Below are positions 17,198 through 27,294 of a DNA stretch of 64,000 bases, piece by piece. The position numbers and the translations under genes were made by a program. The stretch lies in the NCBI RefSeq assembly GCF_900107845.1, contig NZ_FNRM01000009.1, positions 1-64,000 of the forward strand, in the 5' to 3' direction. Numbering within the stretch: the stretch's first letter is position 1; the number at the start of each line of letters is the position of its first letter. The DNA is from Alkalimonas amylolytica. GTDB lineage: Bacteria; Pseudomonadota; Gammaproteobacteria; Enterobacterales; Alteromonadaceae. The notes below the pieces were generated by a model that worked only from the letters and a program-made list of their open reading frames with translations, had not been told where the DNA came from and did not search any database.

Positions 17198-19114
17198 TTA
17201 GAATGCCTCTTCCGGCATCTCCAGGCGAGGCCGCTTAATTTTGGCTTCAGCCTTTAATGCCGCCAACATAGCCTCATAGGCTTGCTGGGCATGCTGGTTG
17301 GCAAAACGCTCCAAATCTTCAGCATCTGGCTGTTCAGTCACTTCGATATCTCGAACAGCAGTGATTGCAACTAAGGCCATATCGCCACTCATTAGCTCGG
17401 CCAGATCAGCGCTCACGGGCTGTGCATCGCTTGGCCGAGGCAAGGCAAAGGCTTTGGCACGAATTTCTGCATCCAGGCTACCACCAAAACGCGCAGTATT
17501 GCTAGCCAGCTGAGGCTCTAGACCAGCTGCCGCTGCCGCCGCTGCAAAATCACCATCTCGCTTAAACTGCGCCAAGATCTGATCCGCTTGCTGACGTGCC
17601 AGCTCAGAGCTTTGCTGACGGCGCAAAGAGGCGGTTACCTGCTCACGAACTTCTTCCAGCGACTGAGTGCGTGCCGGCTGGTGTTCAGTAACACGAGCCA
17701 CCACTAAATGTTGAGCTCCGACTTCGAGTGGTTCGCTGTTTAAACCTTCGCCAATAAAGCGTAAGTTAAACAAACGCTGTAGTACCTGAGGGTGATTTAA
17801 AGGCGCAGCGGCTTGCTGACGAGAGAACAGTGCTTGACTACGAAGCGGCAACTGAGTCACGTCAGCAGCTTCCTGCAAGTTATCTGGCACATCAAAGCTG
17901 ACATCTGCCAACAACTGCTGAACTTCAAAGAAACGATCGTAGGCACGTTCCTGCTGCAAAGCCTGAGTAATCTCCGACTTTACTTCCGCAAAGTCACGCA
18001 GCGTTGACGGCTCAAAGCGATGCAATTGCAGAATGTGGTAACCAAAGCTGGTCTGCACCACAGCACTTAGCTCACCCGCTTCAGTCAGCGCAAAAGCGGC
18101 TTCTTCAAAAGCAGCTTCCATATCACCACGGTTTAACCAGGGCAGTACGCCACCTTCGGCGGCAGAAAAAGTATCGTCCGACTCACGGGCTGCCACTTCG
18201 GCAAAGTCTGCTCCGGCTTTTAGCTCCGCCAACACTTGTTCAGCTTTCACTTTAATATCAGCATTGCTGCTCATGCTTTCAAACAAAATATGAGCGACCT
18301 GACGACGTTCCTCGGTGCTATATAATGCCTGATTGGCATTGTAAAAAGCACGAGCATCGGCCTCAGTCACCATGATATCTTTGGCAATCTGCTCAATCGA
18401 AAGCTCGATGTACTCCACCGCAATTTTTTCTTCGGTTTCATAGCGCGCCAGATTGTCGTAGTAATATTGTTCAAGCATCGCTTCGGTCAGTTCTACCCGA
18501 TCAGCGAAATTTTCCGCCGCAAACTTAATATATTGGATATCGCGACTTTGCTGTTGCAACGTCATCAAGCGCTGCAACTCGTTTGGAGTGGCAAATTCCG
18601 ACAGGATCAAACCACGAATCAGCTGCTGCCGTACCATTTGGTCGCGCAACATATCACGGAACTCAGCGGTCTGTAGTCCAGCCTGGCGCAATAACGCCAG
18701 ATAACGATCATTGTTAAAGACACCACCAACCTGAAACTCTGGCATAGAGCGGATTAAATCGCGTACAGCATCGTCGCTGACACGCAACCCCAGCTGCCTG
18801 GCATATTGTTTCTGCAAGGTTTCGTCAATTAGCCGCTCCAGTACATCAGCTCGAAAACCAGCCATATATGCAGGATCCGATGCCAGCATTTCAAACATGT
18901 CACCAAACTGCTGCTCCATACGGGCACGCTCGTTTTGATAGGCCTGCTCCAGGGCTGCACGGGTGACCCCTTCACCATTTACTTCAGCTGCTGGCGTCTC
19001 CTTGGTCGAACCAAGATAACCACCAACCCCGGCCAGGGCAAACGTCAGGATCACCAAACCAAGAATGATCTTGGCGGTTAGTCCTTGTGAACCTTCTCTG
19101 ATTTTCTCTAACAT
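17198..19114 (-). CDS. ppiD: Periplasmic folding factor PpiD (SurA-N / parvulin type)
   Basis: PpiD is an inner-membrane-anchored periplasmic chaperone near the Sec translocon. The 638-residue product has a short cytoplasmic start, one membrane helix (IILGLVILTFALAGVGGYLG), a SurA-like N-terminal region, and a parvulin-like domain around 265-355 (RRQVAHILFE, GGVLPWLNRGDM, TSFGYHILQL). The length is close to the usual figure of about 620. It lies downstream of hupB in the conserved tig-clpP-clpX-lon-hupB-ppiD order and is separated from hupB by a strong terminator. Confidence 0.95.
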   Translation of the reverse strand: MLEKIREGSQGLTAKIILGLVILTFALAGVGGYLGSTKETPAAEVNGEGVTRAALEQAYQNERARMEQQFGDMFEMLASDPAYMAGFRADVLERLIDETLQKQYARQLGLRVSDDAVRDLIRSMPEFQVGGVFNNDRYLALLRQAGLQTAEFRDMLRDQMVRQQLIRGLILSEFATPNELQRLMTLQQQSRDIQYIKFAAENFADRVELTEAMLEQYYYDNLARYETEEKIAVEYIELSIEQIAKDIMVTEADARAFYNANQALYSTEERRQVAHILFESMSSNADIKVKAEQVLAELKAGADFAEVAARESDDTFSAAEGGVLPWLNRGDMEAAFEEAAFALTEAGELSAVVQTSFGYHILQLHRFEPSTLRDFAEVKSEITQALQQERAYDRFFEVQQLLADVSFDVPDNLQEAADVTQLPLRSQALFSRQQAAAPLNHPQVLQRLFNLRFIGEGLNSEPLEVGAQHLVVARVTEHQPARTQSLEEVREQVTASLRRQQSSELARQQADQILAQFKRDGDFAAAAAAAGLEPQLASNTARFGGSLDAEIRAKAFALPRPSDAQPVSADLAELMSGDMALVAITAVRDIEVTEQPDAEDLERFANQHAQQAYEAMLAALKAEAKIKRPRLEMPEEAF

Positions 19115-19186
19115 CGTGCCTTTATCTCTGTTTGCAACGCATGAACTATGCCATGTAGCTATGTCATGATCATGAAGCTACGTCAT

Positions 19187-19213
19187 AAAAAAAGCGCATC
19201 TTAACAGATGCGC
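19187..19213 (-). terminator. Rho-independent terminator downstream of hupB
   Basis: GCGCATC-TTAACA-GATGCGC stem, followed on the minus strand by seven T residues. It is placed between hupB and ppiD and ends hupB transcription about 130 bp after the stop. Confidence 0.85.
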
Positions 19214-19318
19214 CTTTCTGATTGAAGCCTTGGCGAAGCAGTTACCGACTGAACCTGGGTTCTTCGCGACCATCTCATTGGCAATGATAGCGAACAGTCT
19301 GCTGCCTGGCTGAGTTAC

Positions 19319-19332
19319 CCGGCGCGCCGGGC
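19319..19332. other. GC-only 14-bp palindrome after hupB
   Basis: CCCGGCGCGCCGGG is perfectly self-complementary and begins 12 bp beyond the hupB stop codon. It could form a compact hairpin in the hupB 3' UTR, upstream of the real terminator at 19187-19213. Its role is unknown. Confidence 0.6.
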
Positions 19333-19343
19333 AACGCTCATTC

Positions 19344-19616
19344 TTAGTTGACAGCGTCTTTTAACGCTTTGCCAGGCTTGAATGAAGGAATTTTTGCTGA
19401 AGCGATCTGGATGGTAGCACCGGTTTGTGGGTTACGGCCGGTACGGGCAGCACGCTCACGAACAGAGTAAGTACCAAAACCAACCAGAGCAACAGAATCG
19501 CCTTCTTTCAGTGCATCAGTCACTGCACCGATAAATGCATCCAGAGCACGGCCAGCATCCGCTTTAGACAATTCAGCACCAGCAGCAATTTTGTCGATAA
19601 GTTGAGACTTGTTCAC
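19344..19616 (-). CDS. hupB: DNA-binding protein HU-beta
   Basis: HU is a nucleoid-associated histone-like protein that bends DNA. The 90-residue product starts at a GTG (19616) giving [16 protein letters not shown], the family N-terminus, with AAGGGG upstream. An ATG-type extension of 12 codons is unlikely. The DNA-binding arm is intact ([22 protein letters not shown]) and the end [12 protein letters not shown] is typical. It lies in its usual place after lon with its own sigma-70 promoter. Confidence 0.97.
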   Translation of the reverse strand: MNKSQLIDKIAAGAELSKADAGRALDAFIGAVTDALKEGDSVALVGFGTYSVRERAARTGRNPQTGATIQIASAKIPSFKPGKALKDAVN

Positions 19617-19685
19617 AATATCATCCCCTTCAATTGTTATTTTTTTCAACAACTACACGTATTGATGTTGTAATTACGCGCTCTT

Positions 19686-19714
19686 GTTATAACAAGCATT
19701 CAGAGCGCTTGCAA
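19686..19714 (-). promoter_or_regulatory. Sigma-70 promoter of hupB
   Basis: Minus strand: TTGCAA, 17-nt spacer, TATAAC. The -10 hexamer lies inside a 14-bp perfect palindrome CTTGTTATAACAAG (19683-19696), which could also be a regulator site. The start codon is about 70 bp further on. Confidence 0.65.
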
Positions 19715-19754
19715 GCAGAAGAGAGCTTCATACAACTTTTTTTCCACTTTGAGC

Positions 19755-19779
19755 CCAGCCCTTATCTGATAAGGGCTGG
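19755..19779 (-). terminator. Hairpin downstream of lon, possible terminator
   Basis: A 12-bp inverted repeat (CCAGCCCTTATC / GATAAGGGCTGG) almost without a loop lies 45 bp after the lon stop and before the hupB promoter. No immediate U-tract follows on the minus strand, so it is an atypical terminator or an mRNA-stabilising hairpin. Confidence 0.5.
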
Positions 19780-19823
19780 AGAACTTTCCCTAAGTTAGCA
19801 CAGCCATAGAGAATGAAAAGCCT

Positions 19824-22220
19824 TTAATGGGCATTTTTTTCTATTTTTGCACTTTTTGCTGCTTTTTTTGGCAAGATCTCAGGCTGGAAGCGGCTAAGAG
19901 GCTCTTGCAATGCCAGTTCCAGCACCTCATCAATCCATTTTACCGCTTTAATTTCCAGGTCTGCTTTGACGTTTTCAGGGATTTCTTTTAAGTCACGTAA
20001 GTTATCGTGCGGGATCAACACCCGTTTAATGCCTCCACGATGCGCAGCCAGTAACTTTTCTTTTAAGCCACCAATCGGCAGCACTTCACCACGCAGTGTA
20101 ATTTCACCAGTCATGGCCACATCCGCCCGAACCGGGTTACCGGTTAAACTGGAAACCAGTGCCGTTACCATGCCAATACCAGCGCTAGGACCATCTTTTG
20201 GTGTTGCCCCTTCTGGCACATGCACATGAATATCGCGGGTTTCGTAGAAGTCATCGTTGATACGCAGTAATTCTGCCCGGCTACGCACCACCGTCATTGC
20301 TGCCTGAATCGATTCCTTCATCACATCCCCCAGTGAGCCGGTAAAGGTCAGCTTGCCTTTACCTACCACTGCCGCCGCCTCGATGGTCAATAAGTCACCA
20401 CCCACTTCGGTCCAGGCCAGGCCGGTGACCTGACCAATGCGGTTGTTGTCTTCCGCTTTACCGTAATCAAAACGTTGCACGCCCAGATAGCTTTCCAGGT
20501 TCGCCTGCTCAATGACCACGGTTTTCGTATCTTTATTCAGTAGAATTTCTTTTACCGCTTTACGACACAATTTGGAAATTTCACGTTCCAGGCTACGCAC
20601 ACCGGCTTCGCGGGTGTAATACCGAATAATGCCAATGATGGCATCATCTTTGATGACAATTTCATCCGGCTTTAAGCCATTGCGTCCAATTTGCTTACTA
20701 ATCAAATGCTGCTTGGCGATGTTCAGCTTTTCATCTTCGGTGTAACCCGATAAGCGAATCACTTCCATCCGATCCAGCAAAGGCGCTGGAATATTCAGAC
20801 TGTTCGAAGTAGCGACAAACATCACATCCGACAAATCGTAATCGACTTCCAGGTAATGATCGCTAAAACTGGTATTTTGCTCCGGGTCTAGCACCTCCAG
20901 TAAAGCAGCAGCCGGATCACCACGAAAATCCGATGCCATCTTGTCGATTTCGTCCAGCAAGAACAACGGATTCCGCACGCCAACTTTGGCCATTTTCTGA
21001 ATAATTTTGCCTGGCATCGAGCCAATATAAGTTCGGCGATGGCCACGAATTTCGGCTTCATCACGAACCCCACCTAATGCCATCCGCACGTATTTACGCC
21101 CAGTTGCTTTAGCAATCGACTGCCCTAACGAGGTTTTACCAACTCCAGGCGGGCCTACCAGGCAAAGAATTGGGCCTTTTAGTTTATTGACGCGCTGCTG
21201 CACCGCTAAATACTCGATGATGCGCTCTTTCACTTTCTCCAGACCATAATGATCCGAGTTAAGGATTTTTTCAGCACCGGCCAGATCTTTTTTCACCTTA
21301 CTGCGGGTTTTCCATGGCACATTACTCAGCCAATCGATGTAACTGCGCACCACCGTGGCTTCAGCCGACATGGGCGACATCATCTTCAACTTTTGCAGCT
21401 CGGCTTTGGCTTTATCAGCCGCTTCGGCCGGCATTTTGGCCTGTGCAATCTTATTGCTCAGTGCTTCGAACTCATCTGGCGCATCTTCCAGCTCACCCAG
21501 TTCTTTCTGGATAGCTTTCATTTGCTCATTCAGATAGTACTCGCGCTGGCTTTTCTCCATCTGTTTTTTTACACGGCTACGAATACGACGTTCGACCTGC
21601 AAGATGTCAATCTCGCTTTCCATCATCGCCATTAAAAATTCAAGCCGCTCAGTGACATCGCTGATTTCCAGCACCTTTTGTTTGTCTTCGACTTTGAGCG
21701 GCATATGCGCGGCCATGGTATCGGCAAGCCGTGCGGCATCTTCGATGCCGCTCAGGGCCGTCAGAACTTCCGGTGGGATCTTTTTATTCAGTTTGATGTA
21801 GCCTTCAAACTGGTTGATGGCAGAGCGCAGAAAGACTTCCTGCTCTCGGCTATCAACTTCCAGCGAAGCAATCATTTCGATGTCTGCTGCGAAGCTGTGC
21901 TCTGTTTCCGTAAACTCGAGCAAACGGGCACGCTGACTGCCCTCCACCAGGACTTTGACGGTGCCATCCGGTAATTTAAGCAGCTGCAAAATAGTCGCGA
22001 CTGTGCCGATTTCGTAAAGATCTTCAGCTTTAGGATCATCCTGGCTGGCATCTTTTTGTGCCACCAAAAAGATTTGCTTGTCGTTGTCCATGGCGGCATC
22101 CAGGCACTTGATGGATTTCGCCCGACCGACAAACAAGGGGATCACCATATGCGGGTACACCACCACATCGCGCAGAGCCAACACCGGCATATGACGACGT
22201 TCAATCTGTTGTTCAGTCAT
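19824..22220 (-). CDS. lon: ATP-dependent protease Lon
   Basis: Lon is a cytoplasmic AAA+ serine protease degrading misfolded and regulatory proteins. The 798-residue protein has the substrate-binding N-domain ([21 protein letters not shown]), Walker [10 protein letters not shown], Walker [10 protein letters not shown], and the Ser-Lys protease dyad at S679 (DGPSAG) and K722 (GLKEKLLAA). The C-terminal tail is lysine- and alanine-rich ([11 protein letters not shown]). The upstream region contains a strong match to a sigma-32 promoter. clpX lies upstream with its own terminator, so lon is an independent unit. Confidence 0.98.
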   Translation of the reverse strand: MTEQQIERRHMPVLALRDVVVYPHMVIPLFVGRAKSIKCLDAAMDNDKQIFLVAQKDASQDDPKAEDLYEIGTVATILQLLKLPDGTVKVLVEGSQRARLLEFTETEHSFAADIEMIASLEVDSREQEVFLRSAINQFEGYIKLNKKIPPEVLTALSGIEDAARLADTMAAHMPLKVEDKQKVLEISDVTERLEFLMAMMESEIDILQVERRIRSRVKKQMEKSQREYYLNEQMKAIQKELGELEDAPDEFEALSNKIAQAKMPAEAADKAKAELQKLKMMSPMSAEATVVRSYIDWLSNVPWKTRSKVKKDLAGAEKILNSDHYGLEKVKERIIEYLAVQQRVNKLKGPILCLVGPPGVGKTSLGQSIAKATGRKYVRMALGGVRDEAEIRGHRRTYIGSMPGKIIQKMAKVGVRNPLFLLDEIDKMASDFRGDPAAALLEVLDPEQNTSFSDHYLEVDYDLSDVMFVATSNSLNIPAPLLDRMEVIRLSGYTEDEKLNIAKQHLISKQIGRNGLKPDEIVIKDDAIIGIIRYYTREAGVRSLEREISKLCRKAVKEILLNKDTKTVVIEQANLESYLGVQRFDYGKAEDNNRIGQVTGLAWTEVGGDLLTIEAAAVVGKGKLTFTGSLGDVMKESIQAAMTVVRSRAELLRINDDFYETRDIHVHVPEGATPKDGPSAGIGMVTALVSSLTGNPVRADVAMTGEITLRGEVLPIGGLKEKLLAAHRGGIKRVLIPHDNLRDLKEIPENVKADLEIKAVKWIDEVLELALQEPLSRFQPEILPKKAAKSAKIEKNAH

Positions 22221-22268
22221 TTTTCACTCTCGAGTAAGTTGCATGCAGCTGCAAAAGGATATGGTATC

Positions 22269-22296
22269 TATATGAGGCCGGTTTTCAGAACTTCAA
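22269..22296 (-). promoter_or_regulatory. Heat-shock (sigma-32) promoter of lon
   Basis: Minus strand: TTGAAG, 13-nt spacer, CCTCATATA. The sigma-32 -10 consensus is CCCCATNTA, so eight of nine positions match, and the -35 matches TTGAA. Position (about 50 bp before the start codon) and known heat induction of lon support the call. Confidence 0.7.
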
Positions 22297-22338
22297 TTGC
22301 TTGCTGCCGATTTCCTGCATCTGCATGGGTCAAGCCAG

Positions 22339-22366
22339 AAAAACTCGGGCAGCTGCCAGCTGCCCG
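22339..22366 (-). terminator. Rho-independent terminator of clpX
   Basis: CGGGCAGCT-GCC-AGCTGCCCG, a perfect 9-bp stem with a 3-nt loop, followed on the minus strand by AGTTTTT. It begins 9 bp beyond the clpX stop and separates clpX from lon. Confidence 0.85.
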
Positions 22367-22374
22367 ATGAGGAT

Positions 22375-23655
22375 CTAATGCGATTCTGCGACCGCAGGAT
22401 CTTTACGTTGGTAAATCAGTATAGGATCGGACTCACCGCGAATAACGGTATCGTCAATGACCACCTTGCTGACATCTTCCATCGATGGCAATTCGTACAT
22501 GGTATCGAGCAGTACCCCTTCCACAATGGAACGTAAGCCACGAGCACCGGTTTTCCGCTCCATCGCTTTTTGCGCAATGGCTTTTAGAGCGTCCTCACGA
22601 AACTCCAACTCTACCCCTTCCATATCGAACAAGGAGGCAAACTGCTTGACCAAAGCATTCTTAGGAAGGCTAAGAATCTGTACCAAGGCTTCTGCATCCA
22701 GCTCAGTCAGAGTAGCAACCACTGGCAAGCGACCGATGAACTCAGGAATAAGGCCGTACTTCACCAGATCTTCCGGCTCAACATCTTTAAATGACTCGGT
22801 CAGACTGCGGCTACTTTCTTTGCTTTTCACTTCAGCGCCAAAACCAATGCCTGCCCCTTTGGCAGAGCGCTGCTCAATCACTTTATCAAGACCGGCAAAA
22901 GCACCGCCACAGATAAACAGAATTTTTGAGGTGTCCACCTGCAAAAACTCCTGCTGAGGATGCTTACGGCCACCCTGAGGTGGTACCGAAGCAACGGTAC
23001 CTTCAATCAGCTTCAACAGGGCTTGCTGCACCCCTTCCCCCGATACATCACGAGTAATGGATGGGTTGTCGGACTTACGTGAAATCTTGTCGATTTCATC
23101 AATGTAAACAATACCGCGCTGAGCTTTTTCGACGTCGTAATCGCACTTTTGCAACAGCTTCTGGATGATGTTCTCGACATCCTCACCGACATAACCGGCT
23201 TCGGTTAAAGTGGTGGCATCAGCCATGGTAAAAGGTACATCCAACAAACGGGCCAGGGTTTCTGCCAACAGCGTTTTGCCGCTACCTGTTGGACCAATCA
23301 GCAAAATATTGCTTTTACCCAGTTCAACATCCGGCTTATTGCCAGCATTACGCAGCCGCTTATAATGGTTGTATACCGCTACAGCCAGTACTTTTTTGGC
23401 ATGTTCCTGCCCAATCACGTAATCATCGAGGTGATGGCGGATTTCATGCGGGGTTGGTAGCTTATCGGCTTCACGCTTTGGCGAGATATCCTTGATTTCT
23501 TCACGGATAATGTCGTTGCATAAATCAACACACTCGTCGCAGATATAGACCTGCGGCCCAGCGATCAGCTTGCGCACCTCATGCTGTGACTTGCCACAAA
23601 AGGAGCAGTACAACAATTTACCGCCTTTGTCACCGTCAGTGCGGTTATCAGCCAT
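22375..23655 (-). CDS. clpX: ClpX, AAA+ unfoldase of ClpXP
   Basis: ClpX recognises, unfolds and feeds substrates to ClpP. The start at 23655 (MADNRTDGD) gives 426 residues and has GAGGAAG in front. The N-terminal zinc-binding domain carries Cys17, Cys20, Cys39 and Cys42. Walker A is GPTGSGKT (121-128) and Walker B is [10 protein letters not shown]. The ClpP-docking loop IGF is present in GAGIGFGAE. It follows clpP by 76 bp and is probably co-transcribed with it. Confidence 0.98.
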   Translation of the reverse strand: MADNRTDGDKGGKLLYCSFCGKSQHEVRKLIAGPQVYICDECVDLCNDIIREEIKDISPKREADKLPTPHEIRHHLDDYVIGQEHAKKVLAVAVYNHYKRLRNAGNKPDVELGKSNILLIGPTGSGKTLLAETLARLLDVPFTMADATTLTEAGYVGEDVENIIQKLLQKCDYDVEKAQRGIVYIDEIDKISRKSDNPSITRDVSGEGVQQALLKLIEGTVASVPPQGGRKHPQQEFLQVDTSKILFICGGAFAGLDKVIEQRSAKGAGIGFGAEVKSKESSRSLTESFKDVEPEDLVKYGLIPEFIGRLPVVATLTELDAEALVQILSLPKNALVKQFASLFDMEGVELEFREDALKAIAQKAMERKTGARGLRSIVEGVLLDTMYELPSMEDVSKVVIDDTVIRGESDPILIYQRKDPAVAESH

Positions 23656-23731
23656 GTAACTTCCTCTTCCACTTCGCCCCCAATAACACATTGAGTGCTT
23701 TGTATCTTAATACCATAGCAAAAATTTGCCG

Positions 23732-24358
23732 TTATTTCGCGTCCCGCTGTGTCAAAATTGCATCCACCAGGCCATATTCTTTTGCCATATCGGCGGTTAA
23801 GAAGTTATCGCGCTCAGTGTCATGGCAAATTTTTTCATAACTCTGGCCGGTATGCTCTGCCAGTAAACGGTTCAATCGTTCCTTTATACTTAAGATCTCA
23901 CGGGCATGGATCTCAATATCGGTAGCCTGGCCCTGAAAACCGCCCAACGGCTGATGGATCATCACTCGGGCATTCGGTAGGCAGTAACGTTTGCCTTTGG
24001 CACCACCGGATAGAAGGAAAGCGCCCATGCTAGCAGCCTGCCCCATACAAACGGTGGCTACATCCGGCTTGATAAACTGCATAGTATCATAAATCGACAT
24101 GCCGGCAGTAACGACACCACCCGGCGAGTTGATATAAATGTAGATGTCTTTTTCCGGATTCTCGGACTCTAAAAACAGTAATTGAGCACAAATCAGGTTG
24201 GCCATGTGATCTTCCACCGGCCCGGTCAGAAAAATGACACGCTCTTTCAGTAAGCGGGAATAGATATCGAAAGAACGCTCGCCTTTGGCGGTTTGTTCAA
24301 TCACGATAGGAACTAAGGCGTTGATTAAATCCTGATGTGAAGTGCTGTGTAACGACAT
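23732..24358 (-). CDS. clpP: ClpP serine protease subunit
   Basis: This proteolytic subunit of ClpXP/ClpAP has 208 residues. The catalytic triad is complete: S110 (GQAASMGAF), H135 (MIHQPLGG) and D184 (TERDNFL), with the spacing found in E. coli ClpP. The first residues are a propeptide expected to be removed. A promoter candidate overlaps the tig terminator upstream, so clpPX may be transcribed separately from tig. Confidence 0.98.
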   Translation of the reverse strand: MSLHSTSHQDLINALVPIVIEQTAKGERSFDIYSRLLKERVIFLTGPVEDHMANLICAQLLFLESENPEKDIYIYINSPGGVVTAGMSIYDTMQFIKPDVATVCMGQAASMGAFLLSGGAKGKRYCLPNARVMIHQPLGGFQGQATDIEIHAREILSIKERLNRLLAEHTGQSYEKICHDTERDNFLTADMAKEYGLVDAILTQRDAK

Positions 24359-24392
24359 AGATGATTTCCTGATGACTGGCGCTGAGACGCCT

Positions 24393-24430
24393 GAAAATAA
24401 AATGGCCCGAACAAAACTGTCCGAGCCATT
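24393..24430 (-). terminator. Terminator of tig
   Basis: On the minus strand AATGGCTCGGACA and TGTTCGGGCCATT pair over 13 bp (including two G-T pairs) around a GTTT loop, followed by TTATTTTC. It starts 46 bp beyond the tig stop. Confidence 0.7.
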
Positions 24431-24456
24431 AAAACTGCGTTACCAACAGAAGTCAA
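24428..24456 (-). promoter_or_regulatory. Candidate sigma-70 promoter of clpP
   Basis: Minus strand: TTGACT, 17-nt spacer, TTTAAT, in the tig-clpP gap. The -10 element overlaps the first bases of the tig terminator stem, so transcripts starting here would lack part of that hairpin and escape termination. Confidence 0.45.
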
Positions 24457-24476
24457 TCTTAGTTGACCTTGCCGGC

Positions 24477-25790
24477 TTAGTTGGCAGCCTGTTGTGGATT
24501 CATGATCTCATCAAACTTCGCAGAAGCTTCTGTGACAGTCGCTTTGCTTAGCACCAACTCGATGGCCTGATCTTCCAGTGCAACATTGCGCATGCTTTGC
24601 AGCAGCTCCTGATTGCTGTTGTAGTACTGAACTACTTCCTGCGGATCTTCGTAGGCAGAAGCCACATCGGCAATCAGTTCCTGAACGCGGCTGTCGTCCA
24701 CTTTCAGCTCGTTGGTTTTAATGATTTCACCCAGCAACAAACCTACTTTAACCCGATCTTTCGCCTGCTCTTCGAACAGAGACGCTGGCAGCTCAGGCAG
24801 TTGCTTTGGATCCATATTCTGACCAAAACGCTGCATCGCTTGCTTGCGCAATACGTCTACTTCGCCAGCAACCAGTGACTTAGGAACTTCCACTTCGTTG
24901 TTGGCCAGTAAGCCTTTGATCACCTGATCTTTTACTTTGCCACGGACCGTTTGCTTCAGCTCACGCTCCATGTTCTTGCGCACTTCAGCTTTTAGCGCAT
25001 CCACAGTGGCTTCAGCTAGGCCGAACAGGGCGGCAAACTCATCATTCAGTTCAGGCAGTACCTGCTTCTCAACTTTCTTTACAGTCACTGCGAAGCTGGC
25101 TGCTTTGCCTTTCAGGTTTTCAGCGTGATAATCTTCAGGGAAAGTTACTTCCAGCGTGGTTTCTTCAGCGGCTTTCTTGCCAATCAGGCCTTCTTCAAAA
25201 CCTGGAATCATGCGACCCTGGCCCAGCTCCAATGTGAAGTCGCTGGCTTTGCCGCCTTCAAATTCTTCGCCATCAATGCTGCCAACAAAATCCATGACAA
25301 TACGATCGTTCTTGGCTGCTTTGCCTTTTTTCTCGGCCCAGGTAGCGTGTTGCTTACGCAGGGTTTCCAGCATTTTATCCAGATCTTTATCTGTAATTTC
25401 CACCACTGGCTTGCTGACTTCAATTTTGTCCAGCGCCTGAACTTCTACCTCTGGGTAGACTTCGAAAGTGGCAGCAAACTGCAAATCTTTACCTTCTTCC
25501 AGTGCCTGAGGGGCAAAGGTTGGTGAGCCTGCAGGAGTGATTTTCTGCTCAATAATAGCTTCGTAGAAGCTGCGCTGCATTTGCTCGGAAGCAACTTCCT
25601 GCAATACTGCCTGGCCATAACGCTTTTGGATGATAGATACAGGCGCTTTACCTGGACGGAAGCCGTCGATGCGCTGGCGCTTAGCCAGATCACGCAAACG
25701 GTTTTTAACTTCAGACTGAATCGCATCAGCCGGCACAGTAATAGTTAAACGGCGCTCTAAACCCTGAGTGGTTTCCACAGAAACTTGCAT
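24477..25790 (-). CDS. tig: Trigger factor, ribosome-associated chaperone
   Basis: Trigger factor binds the ribosome exit tunnel and shields nascent chains. The 437-residue protein has the ribosome-binding signature ([18 protein letters not shown]), a FKBP-type PPIase domain around 150-245 ([30 protein letters not shown]) and the helical C-domain. The length matches the family at about 430. It heads the conserved tig-clpP-clpX-lon row and has its own promoter. Confidence 0.98.
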   Translation of the reverse strand: MQVSVETTQGLERRLTITVPADAIQSEVKNRLRDLAKRQRIDGFRPGKAPVSIIQKRYGQAVLQEVASEQMQRSFYEAIIEQKITPAGSPTFAPQALEEGKDLQFAATFEVYPEVEVQALDKIEVSKPVVEITDKDLDKMLETLRKQHATWAEKKGKAAKNDRIVMDFVGSIDGEEFEGGKASDFTLELGQGRMIPGFEEGLIGKKAAEETTLEVTFPEDYHAENLKGKAASFAVTVKKVEKQVLPELNDEFAALFGLAEATVDALKAEVRKNMERELKQTVRGKVKDQVIKGLLANNEVEVPKSLVAGEVDVLRKQAMQRFGQNMDPKQLPELPASLFEEQAKDRVKVGLLLGEIIKTNELKVDDSRVQELIADVASAYEDPQEVVQYYNSNQELLQSMRNVALEDQAIELVLSKATVTEASAKFDEIMNPQQAAN

Positions 25791-25900
25791 CTTGTTACCT
25801 CAAAATCAAATTCAGGCGCTTGATGTCACGCCGAAAAAAATCGAGTCTGATTCTCGCCTGAGCCGCAGCTCAACAGACTTGTAGTTGAATAGGACGCGGC

Positions 25901-25929
25901 ATTATAGCGAGCGAAAAACAGCAAGTCGA
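25901..25929 (-). promoter_or_regulatory. Sigma-70 promoter of tig
   Basis: Minus strand: TCGACT, 17-nt spacer, and a perfect TATAAT -10 box, about 110 bp before the tig start. The -35 is only a 4/6 match. Confidence 0.55.
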
Positions 25930-25982
25930 GCCCCCTGCCCCAGTTTCGTCATTTGCCGCTATTTTCATCGCGCTCAGACAGC

Positions 25983-26008
25983 AGTAAGCCGCCCACAGGC
26001 GGCTTACT
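25983..26008 (-). terminator. Hairpin after proA
   Basis: AGTAAGCCGCC-CACA-GGCGGCTTACT is a perfect 11-bp stem 24 bp after the proA stop. No clear U-tract follows, so it may be a non-canonical terminator or a 3'-end stabiliser. Confidence 0.55.
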
Positions 26009-26031
26009 TGTCCCAGGAAATCTAACCGTTT

Positions 26032-27294
26032 TTAACGCGTCTGGCCCTGGCCGGTGACCACAAAGCGTTCTGTGGTCAGGGCTTCTAAGCCCATAGGGCC
26101 GTAGGCATGCAGCTTACTGGTCGAGATGCCGATTTCAGCACCAAGGCCAAGTTCACCGCCATCGGAGAAACGTGATGAGGCATTGTGCATCACCACAGCT
26201 GCATCCACCTGATTGATAAAGGTATCGGCACTGGCCTGATCCTGGGTGCAGATTACCTCGGTATGGTAACTGCCAAACTGATCGATGTGTGCCATGGCAG
26301 CATCCAGGTCATCCACCAGCCGGATGGCGATTTCCGGTGCCAGGTATTCCTGACCAAAATCGCCTGCAGCAATAGGCTCGGCACTGTCAAAGTAACTGAT
26401 GCTGCGCTCACAGGCATGCACTTTTACCTGATGGGCGCGCAAAGCATCAGCCACCATGGGCAGAAAATCGGCCGCCTGATGTTTATTGACCAACAAGCAT
26501 TCTAAGGCATTGCACACACCAGGACGCTGCACTTTACCGTTTAACAACAACTCCAGCGCCATATTCAGATCAGCGCTTTGATCCACGTAAAGATGGCATA
26601 CGCCTTTAAAGTGCTGGATCACCGGTACCCGACTGTTGTCAGTGACAAAACGAATCAAGCCTTCACCACCGCGCGGGATCACCAAGTCGATGAACTGATC
26701 CTGCTGAATCAAATCCAGCATCAACTGGCGATCCGGGTCTGGCACTATAGTAATCACATCTTCCGGCAACTTATGCTCAGCAAGAGCCTGGTGCATGGCC
26801 TTAGCAATGGCCAGGCTGGTCTGAATGGCTTCACGACCACAGCGCAGAATCACGGCATTGCCGGATTTAAAACACAAAGCACCGGCATCGGCAGTGACAT
26901 TGGGCCTTGCTTCGTAAATCATGCAAATCACACCCAGTGGAATACGGCGTTTTTCAATGCGTATGCCATTGGGGCGCTCTTCAATAAAGCGTTTGCTACC
27001 CACCGGATCAGGCAAATGAATAATCTGTTCGATGGCGGCTGCCATCGCATCAATGCGCTCTGGGGTTAAGGTCAGGCGATCCAGCATGGCAGCGCTGGTT
27101 TGGTTGGTTCTGGCCGTTTCCAGCTCAGCTGCATTGGCCGCTAAAATAGCCGGAGTAGCCGATCGAATGGCGTTAGCCATGCTTTGCAACACGTAATTCT
27201 TTTGCTCCGTTGATAAATGCGCAACGGCTTTGGCTGCTTTGGCAGCCTGAGCGGCAAGAGTCGCCGCCCTAGTTCCCAAACTAAGGGTACTCAT
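26032..27294 (-). CDS. proA: Gamma-glutamyl phosphate reductase
   Basis: ProA reduces gamma-glutamyl phosphate with NADPH to glutamate-5-semialdehyde, the second step of proline synthesis. The 420-residue length is normal. The catalytic cysteine is in RPGVCNALECLL, and the nucleotide-binding region with VICMIYEARPNVTADA is characteristic. The start overlaps the proB stop by four bases (ATGA), so proBA is a translationally coupled operon. Confidence 0.97.
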   Translation of the reverse strand: MSTLSLGTRAATLAAQAAKAAKAVAHLSTEQKNYVLQSMANAIRSATPAILAANAAELETARTNQTSAAMLDRLTLTPERIDAMAAAIEQIIHLPDPVGSKRFIEERPNGIRIEKRRIPLGVICMIYEARPNVTADAGALCFKSGNAVILRCGREAIQTSLAIAKAMHQALAEHKLPEDVITIVPDPDRQLMLDLIQQDQFIDLVIPRGGEGLIRFVTDNSRVPVIQHFKGVCHLYVDQSADLNMALELLLNGKVQRPGVCNALECLLVNKHQAADFLPMVADALRAHQVKVHACERSISYFDSAEPIAAGDFGQEYLAPEIAIRLVDDLDAAMAHIDQFGSYHTEVICTQDQASADTFINQVDAAVVMHNASSRFSDGGELGLGAEIGISTSKLHAYGPMGLEALTTERFVVTGQGQTR

